Of a stretch of DNA of 15,636 nt, positions 7,591 to 13,886 are shown one piece after another. Source of the stretch: UBA9547 sp044349205. GTDB lineage: Bacteria; Bacteroidota; Bacteroidia; Cytophagales; UBA9547. A program made the position numbers and the translations under genes. The DNA is taken from the NCBI GenBank assembly GCA_044349205.1, contig JBIKRJ010000036.1, positions 1-15,636 on the forward strand. Direction: 5' to 3'. The stretch's first letter is position 1. The number at the start of each line of letters is the position of its first letter. The notes below the pieces were generated by a model. The model saw only the letters and a list, made by a program, of their open reading frames with translations. It did not search any database and was not told the origin of the DNA.

Positions 7591-7607
7591 CCCCCTGAAA
7601 AAGGGAG
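7591..7607 (-). promoter_or_regulatory. Leader hairpin at the 5' end of the rplC transcript
   Basis: On the minus strand, CTCCC (7607-7603) can pair with GGGGG (7595-7591) across the 7-nt loop TTTTTCA. It starts 2 nt after the -7 box, so it would sit at or just after the 5' end of the mRNA. A 5' hairpin of this kind could protect the message or take part in initial-transcription control; both are inferences. The rpsL leader has a weaker counterpart. Confidence 0.45.
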
Positions 7608-7609
7608 TG

Positions 7610-7643
7610 CAAAGGTAGCAAAAGATTTACAATAGGCAACAAA
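7610..7643 (-). promoter_or_regulatory. Promoter of the rplC (S10-spc) operon
   Basis: On the minus strand TACCTTTG (7617-7610) matches the Bacteroidota -7 consensus TAnnTTTG. Upstream lie TTG at 7639-7637 (19-nt spacer) and TTTG at 7643-7640 (22-nt spacer), either of which can serve as the -33 element. The leader to the rplC ATG at 7553 is about 50 nt. The last four bases of the -7 box and the 8 nt after it are identical to those of the rpsL promoter. Confidence 0.75.
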
Positions 7644-7645
7644 TA

Positions 7646-7672
7646 GCGGGAATATAAAAATTACATTTCCGC
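7646..7672 (-). terminator. Hairpin after rpsJ, possible terminator
   Basis: Two 12-nt arms (7646-7657 and 7661-7672) enclose a 3-nt loop. On the minus-strand RNA they pair with one A-C mismatch and one G-U pair. It lies 11 nt after the rpsJ stop codon and directly upstream of the rplC -33 element. The bases after the stem on the minus strand, TATTTGTTG, are U-rich but not a clean U-run, so termination may be partial. It marks a likely boundary between the str and S10 transcripts. Confidence 0.5.
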
Positions 7673-7683
7673 CATAGTTTGAA

Positions 7684-7989
7684 CTAGACTTTGATTTCAA
7701 CATCGACACCGCTAGGAAGCTCCAATTTCATCAAGGCATCAACTGTTTTGGCACTAGTCGAATAAATATCAACTAGTCTTTTGTAGGTGCAAAGCTGGAA
7801 TTGTTCCCTTGCTTTTTTGTTGACGTGGGGAGAACGAAGTACAGTGAATTTTTCTTTCTCTGTAGGCAATGGTATAGGCCCGCTGACAATAGCACCAGTA
7901 GCTTTTACTGCCCTTACGATTTTCTCCGAAGACTTGTCTACCAAGTTATGGTCGAAGGATCTAAGTTTAATTCTAATCTTTTGGCTCAT
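7684..7989 (-). CDS. rpsJ: 30S ribosomal protein S10 / NusE
   Basis: Small-subunit head protein that also acts in transcription antitermination as NusE, together with NusB. At 101 aa it is normal. The signature LRSPHVNKKAREQF (residues 51-64) is clear, as is the start MSQKIRIKLRSFDHNLVD. It follows fusA by 5 nt and is cut off from rplC by a hairpin and a promoter. rpsJ is therefore the last gene of the str unit here, whereas in E. coli it is the first gene of the S10 operon. Confidence 0.97.
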   Translation of the reverse strand: MSQKIRIKLRSFDHNLVDKSSEKIVRAVKATGAIVSGPIPLPTEKEKFTVLRSPHVNKKAREQFQLCTYKRLVDIYSTSAKTVDALMKLELPSGVDVEIKV

Positions 7990-7994
7990 GATAA

Positions 7995-10097
7995 TTATGC
8001 TTTAACTACTCCTTTGGCTTTCGATATAATACCTTCGGCCAAGTTAGTTGGAACTGGTTCGTAATGAGAAAAGGTCAAAGAAGCGGTGGCGCGACCAGAA
8101 GTAAGAGTGCGCAAATCGGTTATGTATCCAAATAATTCGGACAAAGGAACATTGGCTTTTACAACGGTTGCGTTGCCTTTGGAATCCATTCCTTTCATCA
8201 AACCTCTTCTGCGGTTCAAATCGCCAGTTACAGAACCTGTATAGTCGTCGGGTGTTACAACATCCACGCTCATGATGGGCTCCAACAATTGAGGGCCGCA
8301 TTGTTTTGCGGACTCTCTGAATCCAGTACGCGCGGCCAATTCGAATGATAATGAATCTGAATCGACGTCGTGGAAGGACCCGTGGAACAATCTTACTCTG
8401 AATGAGTCCATTGGGAAACTAGCCAAAGGCCCGTTTTTCAAACACTCTTCAAAACCTTTTTGGATAGCCGGTATAAACTCGCGTGGAATAACACCACCTA
8501 CAATCTCGTTCACAAACTCCAAGCCTTCTTTTCCATCGGAACGAGGGCCAATTTCAAATACAATGTCGGCAAATTTACCACGACCACCGGTTTGTTTTTT
8601 ATACACTTCACGGTGCTCGATACTTTTGGTAAGCTGTTCCTTATAGGCTACTTGAGGAGCGCCTTGATTGATTTCAACTTGAAACTCGCGTTTCAAACGG
8701 TCGATGATGATTTCAAGGTGAAGTTCACCCATACCTCTCAAAATGGTCTGACCTGTTTCTTGATCAGTATGTACGCGAAGCGTTGGGTCTTCTTCCACCA
8801 GTTTGGATATAGCCAATCCTAGCTTATCCACATCGGCTTGTTTTTTGGGTTCTATCGCATACCCAATTACTGGGTCGGGGAACTCCATAGACTCCAATAC
8901 GATTTTCGCTTTTTCATCGCAAAGAGTGTCGCCTGTTTTAATGTCTTTAAAACCAACTACAGCGCCAATATCTCCAGCAGCCAATCTTTCAATTTGGTTT
9001 TGCTTGTTGGCATGCATTTGGAATATACGAGATATACGTTCTTTATTGCCTGAACGTGAATTAAATACATAAGAACCAGACTCAAGCACACCAGAATATG
9101 CTCTTACGAAACACAAACGGCCTACGAATGGGTCGGTGGCAATTTTAAAAGCTAATCCTGCAAAAGGTTCTTTTTCGTTTGCCTTACGAATTACTTCTTT
9201 ATCGGTATCAGGGTCTGTACCCACAATGTCTTTTTTGTCCAACGGAGAAGGAAGCAATGCCATCACATAATCCAGCATGGTCTGCACCCCTTTGTTTTTG
9301 AAAGAGGAACCACAAAGCATTGGGACAATTTTCATGTCGATAGTAGCCTTGCGCAAAGCAGTCAAGATTTCGTCTTCTGTGATGGAATTAGGGTCTTCGA
9401 AGAACTTTTCCATTAAGGATTCGTCATATTCGGCCACGGCCTCCAACAACTTTTCTCTGTACTCAAGCGCTTCTTCCATCATGTCTTGAGGAATTGGCAC
9501 TTCTTTGAATGTCATGCCTTTGTCATGCTCATTCCATTCAATTCCGCGGAAGTTTACCAAATCGACAACTCCTTTGAAATTATCCTCGGCACCGATGGGC
9601 AATTGCAAAGCAACCGCATTGCTACCCAACATTTCTTTAACTTGTTTCACCACGTTCAAGAAGTCGGCACCCGAACGATCCATTTTGTTTACAAAACCTA
9701 AACGGGCTACATTATAATTGTCAGCCAAACGCCAGTTGGTTTCGGACTGTGGTTCTACACCGTCGACCGAACTAAATAAGAACACCAAACCATCTAACAC
9801 ACGCAAGGAACGATTTACCTCAACGGTAAAATCAACGTGACCAGGTGTATCGATAATATTGACGTGATAATTGTTGTTTCTGTATTTCCAATCGACTGTA
9901 GTAGCGGCAGAAGTAATGGTGATACCCCTTTCCTGCTCTTGTGCCATCCAGTCCATAGTGGCAGCACCCTCGTGCACTTCGCCTATTTTGTGGCTAACCC
10001 CCGAATAGTATAAAATACGCTCGGTAGTTGTGGTTTTGCCAGCATCGATGTGCGCAGCAATGCCAATATTTCTGGTATATGTAAGATCGCGTGCCAT
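7995..10097 (-). CDS. fusA: Elongation factor G
   Basis: Cytoplasmic GTPase that drives translocation of tRNA and mRNA and, with RRF, ribosome recycling. The 700-aa protein is full length. The G domain shows the P-loop AHIDAGKT (15-22), switch I ERGITITSAAT (56-66), DTPGH (83-87) and NKMD (137-140). Domains II-V follow, including RGMGELHLEIIIDRLKREF and the C-terminal YEPVPTNLAEGI region. SVDGVEPQSETNWRLADNY after the G3 box is the Bacteroidota form of EF-G. It lies 3 nt after rpsG and 5 nt before rpsJ. No tuf gene follows, unlike in E. coli. Confidence 0.98.
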   Translation of the reverse strand: MARDLTYTRNIGIAAHIDAGKTTTTERILYYSGVSHKIGEVHEGAATMDWMAQEQERGITITSAATTVDWKYRNNNYHVNIIDTPGHVDFTVEVNRSLRVLDGLVFLFSSVDGVEPQSETNWRLADNYNVARLGFVNKMDRSGADFLNVVKQVKEMLGSNAVALQLPIGAEDNFKGVVDLVNFRGIEWNEHDKGMTFKEVPIPQDMMEEALEYREKLLEAVAEYDESLMEKFFEDPNSITEDEILTALRKATIDMKIVPMLCGSSFKNKGVQTMLDYVMALLPSPLDKKDIVGTDPDTDKEVIRKANEKEPFAGLAFKIATDPFVGRLCFVRAYSGVLESGSYVFNSRSGNKERISRIFQMHANKQNQIERLAAGDIGAVVGFKDIKTGDTLCDEKAKIVLESMEFPDPVIGYAIEPKKQADVDKLGLAISKLVEEDPTLRVHTDQETGQTILRGMGELHLEIIIDRLKREFQVEINQGAPQVAYKEQLTKSIEHREVYKKQTGGRGKFADIVFEIGPRSDGKEGLEFVNEIVGGVIPREFIPAIQKGFEECLKNGPLASFPMDSFRVRLFHGSFHDVDSDSLSFELAARTGFRESAKQCGPQLLEPIMSVDVVTPDDYTGSVTGDLNRRRGLMKGMDSKGNATVVKANVPLSELFGYITDLRTLTSGRATASLTFSHYEPVPTNLAEGIISKAKGVVKA

Positions 10098-10100
10098 TTC

Positions 10101-10568
10101 TTAGAATCGGAAGTGGGAGAATGCTTTGTTTGCTTCGGCCATGCGATGTGTGTCATCTTTCTTTTTTACTGCAGCACCCTCGCCTTTTGATGCCGCGATT
10201 ATTTCTCCAGCCAATTTTTCTTTCATAGATTTCTCATTACGTCTGCGAGCATAGGTTATCATCCATTTGATACCCAATGAAAGCTTACGCTCGGGACGTA
10301 CCTCGGTAGGTACTTGAAAGTTGGCACCACCCACCCTGCGACTTTTCACTTCTACAGAAGGCGTTACGTTCGTAAGACCACGCTTCCAAACTTCAAGACC
10401 GTTTTCGCTGGTCTTTTTCTCTACGATTTCAATCGCATCGTAAAAAATGTTGTAAGCAAGGCTTTTTTTACCTTCCATCATCAAGTTGTTCACAAACTTG
10501 GTTACCAAAGTATCTTTGAACTTGGGGTCAGGAAGAAGATATCTTTTTTTAGGCTTAGCTTTTCTCAT
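10101..10568 (-). CDS. rpsG: 30S ribosomal protein S7
   Basis: Primary binder of the 16S rRNA 3' major domain; it starts assembly of the 30S head and lies near the E site. It has 155 aa. The start MRKAKPKKRYLLPDPKFKD and the block RRVGGANFQVPTEVRPERK are diagnostic, and the C-terminus HRMAEANKAFSHFRF is standard. It begins 25 nt after the rpsL stop. In E. coli S7 represses the str operon in the rpsL-rpsG gap; the gap here is much shorter and A/T-rich, so that control is not evident. Confidence 0.98.
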   Translation of the reverse strand: MRKAKPKKRYLLPDPKFKDTLVTKFVNNLMMEGKKSLAYNIFYDAIEIVEKKTSENGLEVWKRGLTNVTPSVEVKSRRVGGANFQVPTEVRPERKLSLGIKWMITYARRRNEKSMKEKLAGEIIAASKGEGAAVKKKDDTHRMAEANKAFSHFRF

Positions 10569-10593
10569 CGCTATGTTATAATGCTATTTCTTT

Positions 10594-11001
10594 TTATTTT
10601 TTGCCTTTGGTTGGAGCGGCTGCTTGTCCTGGTTTAGGACGTTTTGCGCCATATTTAGACCTACCTTGTTTTCTGCCGTTTACGCCAGAAGTATCCAAAG
10701 AACCACGAATGATGTGGTAACGAACACCTGGAAGGTCTTTTACCCTACCACCACGAATCAGCACGATAGAGTGCTCTTGTAGGTTGTGGCCTTCGCCAGG
10801 AATGTAGGCATTTACTTCTTTACCGTTGGAAAGACGCACCCTAGCCACTTTGCGCATGGCAGAGTTGGGTTTTTTAGGAGTAGTAGTGTACACACGAGTG
10901 CAAACACCACGGCGTTGAGGACATGAGTCCAATGCAGGAGACTTGGATTTCCAAGTCATTTTTTCTCTGCCATTCCTTACTAACTGCTGAATAGTAGGCA
11001 T
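10594..11001 (-). CDS. rpsL: 30S ribosomal protein S12
   Basis: Decoding-site protein of the small subunit that governs accuracy and is the classic streptomycin-resistance locus. It has 135 aa. The loop TPKKPNSAMRK (41-51) keeps K43 and K44, and GGRVKDLPGVRYH (84-96) keeps K88 and D89. The positions where resistance changes usually occur are therefore wild type. D89 aligns with the aspartate that is methylthiolated in E. coli. The tail is Lys-rich. It is the first gene of the str unit and lies about 35 nt downstream of the predicted transcription start. Confidence 0.98.
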   Translation of the reverse strand: MPTIQQLVRNGREKMTWKSKSPALDSCPQRRGVCTRVYTTTPKKPNSAMRKVARVRLSNGKEVNAYIPGEGHNLQEHSIVLIRGGRVKDLPGVRYHIIRGSLDTSGVNGRKQGRSKYGAKRPKPGQAAAPTKGKK

Positions 11002-11022
11002 TTATGTCAAGTTTTTAGAATA

Positions 11023-11041
11023 CCCTTCAAAATTGGGAGTG
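11023..11041 (-). promoter_or_regulatory. rpsL leader with CCC/GGG pair next to the promoter
   Basis: After the -7 box the minus strand reads CACTCCC, then AATTTTGAA, then GGG (11025-11023). The CCC-GGG pairing is only three pairs and weak on its own. The arrangement of CACTCCC, a short A/T loop and a G-run is the same as in the rplC leader. Its function is unknown; it could be a shared leader element for ribosomal protein transcripts. Confidence 0.35.
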
Positions 11042-11071
11042 CAAAGATAGGCAAAATGGCAAGCAAACAAA
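11042..11071 (-). promoter_or_regulatory. Promoter of the str operon (rpsL)
   Basis: On the minus strand TTTG at 11071-11068, an 18-nt spacer and TATCTTTG at 11049-11042 form a good Bacteroidota promoter. Directly upstream on that strand (about 11069-11089) is a long T-rich tract that could act as an UP-like element and would suit a strongly expressed operon. The expected transcript start is about 35 nt before the rpsL ATG. Confidence 0.75.
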
Positions 11072-11123
11072 AAAAAAGAAAAAATTTTATTCCCTGACTT
11101 GTGGCAAATATTAAAAACCTTCA

Positions 11124-11152
11124 TTGAGTTGGTTGGCCTCTTGCTATTTTTG
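11124..11152 (+). promoter_or_regulatory. Promoter of the GH63 glucosidase gene
   Basis: TTG at 11124-11126, an 18-nt spacer and TATTTTTG at 11145-11152 match the Bacteroidota -33/-7 pattern. Transcription would begin near 11158, giving a leader of about 30 nt before the ATG at 11188. It is divergent from the rpsL promoter, and the two -33 elements are about 50 nt apart. The 53 nt between them (11072-11123) is A/T-rich and shows no clear operator. Confidence 0.6.
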
Positions 11153-11187
11153 ACTTAGCATTGTAAATCGCTTAAATATAAAAAACT

Positions 11188-13812
11188 ATGCCCAACACCG
11201 AATCGATACGACTTAGTCAAAGCCCCGAGAACTCCAATTGGAAAAAATGGGGACCTTATTTGAGCGAACGTCAATGGGGGACCGTTCGTGAAGATTACAG
11301 TGCCGACGGTTCGGCTTGGAACTATTTACCCCACGACCACGCCCGCAGCAAAGCTTACCGCTGGGGTGAAGATGGCATAGGAGGCATTAGCGACAACAAA
11401 CAAAACATTTGCTTTGCTTGGACATTTTGGAACGGCCAAGACACCATTTTGAAGGAACGCATTTTTGGTTTGGACGGCAATGAGGGAAACCACGGCGAAG
11501 ATCCCAAAGAGTATTATTATTATTTGGACAGTACACCTACACATTCGTATATGCGCATGCTGTACAAATACCCCCAAGCGGCGTTTCCATACGAATTGCT
11601 ACGTGACGAAAACAATAAGCGTGGGCGCAAAGACCCTGAATATGAATTGATTGATACAGGGGTAATGGATGGCAACCGCTATTTCGACATCTCGTTGGAA
11701 TATGCCAAAGCATCGGAAGAAGATATTTTGATAAAAGCGACTATCGTCAATATGGGAGAAGAGGAAGTCCCACTGCATGTTTTGCCTACTATTTGGTTTC
11801 GCAACATTTGGTTTGCAGACGACAAACTAAAACCAAAACTTTATCATGTTACCAACAATTTACTGAAGACGGCACACCCACATATGCCCGATTTCAACTT
11901 TTATTGCGACGGGAAACCGAAAATGCTTTTTTGCAATAACGAAACCAACACCGAAAGACTTTATGACTATCCGTCCAACCACAGATTCCACAAAGACGGC
12001 ATAAACAATTATGTAGTTGATGGTGACAAAACGGCGATTAACGAAGACATGGTTGGCACCAAGGCTTCGGCACATTATTGTTTCAAAATAAAAGGAGGCG
12101 AAAAAAAAACAATTCGCTTACGCTTGTGTATGCCCAACCTGAAAGAGCCATTTGCTGATTTCGATTCGCTTTTCGAGCAGCGCAAAAAGGATGCAGATGA
12201 ATTTTACCACGACCTGCAGTCGACTATACCCGATGACGAGCACCGCATGATACAAAGGCAAGGATTTGCTGGTTTGATGTGGACCAAACAGTTTTATTAT
12301 TACGACCTAAACAAATGGATGGAAGGCGACCCAGGTGCGCCAACACCACCTGTAACAAGAAAAACTGGGCGAAATTCACATTGGCGGCATTTGGAAAATG
12401 CTGACATCATCTCGATGCCCGACAAATGGGAATACCCCTGGTATGCGGCTTGGGATTGGGCCTTTCACTGTATTCCAATTGCGCGCATAGATGTGGATTT
12501 TGCCAAAGAACAGTTGTTATTGCTTTTGTCGGAAAGATACCTGCACCCCAACGGACAAATTCCTGCTTATGAATGGCATTTTAGCGATGTAAACCCACCC
12601 GTGCACGCATGGGCTGTCTTGCGCGTGTTCCATATCGACAAATCGAAAAGAGGCGACAGCGGTGACATCGATTTTTTAGAAAGGGCTTACCACAAGCTAT
12701 TGTTGAATTTTACTTGGTGGGTCAACCAAAAAGACTCGGGTGGCAACAATATTTTCGAGGGAGGGTTCCTTGGTCTGGACAATATCGGGGTATTTGACCG
12801 TAGCAAGCCCTTGCCTACAGGTGGTTTTATAGAACAAGCCGATGGCACCGCTTGGATGGCCATGTATGCTCTGAACATGGTACGTATCGCCATCGATTTG
12901 GCAGAGCAACGCCCCATTTATGAAGACATGGCCATTAAATTCCTGGAACACTTTTTACAGATAGCTACCGCCCTGAACAATATAGGGGAAGAAAATGTAC
13001 ACCTTTGGGACGATGAAGACGGCTTTTTCTACGATGTGTTGCATCTGCCAAACGGCTATTCTTTTCCCTTGAAAATACGGTCGATGGTAGGCATTATACC
13101 CCTTTTTGCTGTAGAAACGATGAAGGAATCCATCTTCAAAAAACTTCCCCGATTCAGCCAAAGACTTGATCACTTGATGCGTGAAAAACCCGAGCTGTGC
13201 GACTTGGTTTCACACTTTCAAGTGCAAGGGAACGAAGGTCGCCGATTGCTGTCTTTGTGGCGAGGATTTCGTATGAAAAAAGTACTGCAAAGAGTGCTTG
13301 ACGAAACTGAATTTCTTTCTGACTACGGCGTGCGTTCTATGTCTAAATTTCACTTGGAGTATCCCTACAACTACCACACTCACGATGCCACATTTACTGT
13401 AGCATACACGCCAGGTGAATCTGACACCTTCCTTTTTGGTGGCAACAGCAACTGGCGCGGCCCTGTTTGGTTTCCAGTCAATTATTTGCTGATAGAATCA
13501 CTTTTGAAATTCCACCACTACTATGGCGATGAGTATAAACTGGAATACCCTCAGTCTTCGGGCAAATTTATGACTATCAAAGAAGTAGCTTATGAAATTG
13601 GGAAAAGACTCATCAAGATATTTCAAAAAGACGAAAACGGATTGCGCCCCGTGTATAACCTTCATCCCAAATTGCAGGCCGATCCCCATTTTTCCGAAAA
13701 CATTCTTTTCTACGAGTATTTTCATGGAGACAATGGCGGTGGTTTGGGCGCACCCCACCAAACTGGCTGGACAGCCTTGGTTTCCGATATGATTCACAAA
13801 CTATATAGGTAA
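11188..13812 (+). CDS. GH63-type (MGH1-like) glucosidase
   Basis: Predicted cytoplasmic glycoside hydrolase of the family annotated as bacterial glucosidase or mannosyl-oligosaccharide glucosidase-like (GH63, with a mannosylglycerate-hydrolase-like catalytic fold). The 874-aa length fits. No signal peptide is seen. The N-terminal about 330 residues carry the conserved WKKWGPYLSERQWGTVREDY and look like the beta-rich domain. The rest should be an (alpha/alpha)6 barrel, with WDW at 422-424, YEWHFSDVNPP from 461, GNSNWRGPVW (752-761) and FYEYFHGDNGGG around E843. By analogy with related families E843 is the likely catalytic base; the acid could be D423 or D467, which I cannot settle. The natural substrate is unknown. 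It stands alone behind its own promoter, divergent from rpsL. Confidence 0.88.
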   Translation: MPNTESIRLSQSPENSNWKKWGPYLSERQWGTVREDYSADGSAWNYLPHDHARSKAYRWGEDGIGGISDNKQNICFAWTFWNGQDTILKERIFGLDGNEGNHGEDPKEYYYYLDSTPTHSYMRMLYKYPQAAFPYELLRDENNKRGRKDPEYELIDTGVMDGNRYFDISLEYAKASEEDILIKATIVNMGEEEVPLHVLPTIWFRNIWFADDKLKPKLYHVTNNLLKTAHPHMPDFNFYCDGKPKMLFCNNETNTERLYDYPSNHRFHKDGINNYVVDGDKTAINEDMVGTKASAHYCFKIKGGEKKTIRLRLCMPNLKEPFADFDSLFEQRKKDADEFYHDLQSTIPDDEHRMIQRQGFAGLMWTKQFYYYDLNKWMEGDPGAPTPPVTRKTGRNSHWRHLENADIISMPDKWEYPWYAAWDWAFHCIPIARIDVDFAKEQLLLLLSERYLHPNGQIPAYEWHFSDVNPPVHAWAVLRVFHIDKSKRGDSGDIDFLERAYHKLLLNFTWWVNQKDSGGNNIFEGGFLGLDNIGVFDRSKPLPTGGFIEQADGTAWMAMYALNMVRIAIDLAEQRPIYEDMAIKFLEHFLQIATALNNIGEENVHLWDDEDGFFYDVLHLPNGYSFPLKIRSMVGIIPLFAVETMKESIFKKLPRFSQRLDHLMREKPELCDLVSHFQVQGNEGRRLLSLWRGFRMKKVLQRVLDETEFLSDYGVRSMSKFHLEYPYNYHTHDATFTVAYTPGESDTFLFGGNSNWRGPVWFPVNYLLIESLLKFHHYYGDEYKLEYPQSSGKFMTIKEVAYEIGKRLIKIFQKDENGLRPVYNLHPKLQADPHFSENILFYEYFHGDNGGGLGAPHQTGWTALVSDMIHKLYR

Positions 13813-13824
13813 AAATAATTTTAT

Positions 13825-13854
13825 GTATATATCGGGTAACATTTTGTAGTTTTG
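13825..13854 (+). promoter_or_regulatory. Possible promoter of the surface-protein gene
   Basis: TAGTTTTG at 13847-13854 fits the -7 consensus TAnnTTTG. The expected -33 element is poor: at the right distance there is only TTATG (13821-13825, about 21 nt upstream), not TTG. It would give a leader of about 27 nt before the ATG at 13887. The 74-nt gap after the glucosidase gene has no GC-rich terminator hairpin, so read-through from upstream is also possible. Confidence 0.45.
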
Positions 13855-13886
13855 GACATTAAATAAGGAATAGTAAAAAAGCATAA

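Noticed and set aside
8460..8822. 120-codon open frame on the plus strand inside fusA, with similar ones at 8803-9072 and 10314-10637
   Set aside because: These are antisense shadows of highly conserved genes. Their translations have no recognisable family, and no promoter was seen for them.
11072..11123. Possible tRNA, small RNA or operator in the divergent region
   Set aside because: I saw no cloverleaf, no GC-rich stem and no convincing inverted repeat, only A/T-rich sequence.
11150..11178. TTGACT, a 17-nt spacer and TAAATA ahead of the glucosidase gene, resembling an E. coli sigma-70 promoter
   Set aside because: The main sigma factor of Bacteroidota does not use this pattern, it would leave almost no leader, and a better TTG-N18-TAnnTTTG promoter overlaps it.
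13813..13846. Inverted repeat AAAATAATTTT after the glucosidase stop as a terminator
   Set aside because: The arms are only A/T, short and without a usable loop. It would not form a stable hairpin.
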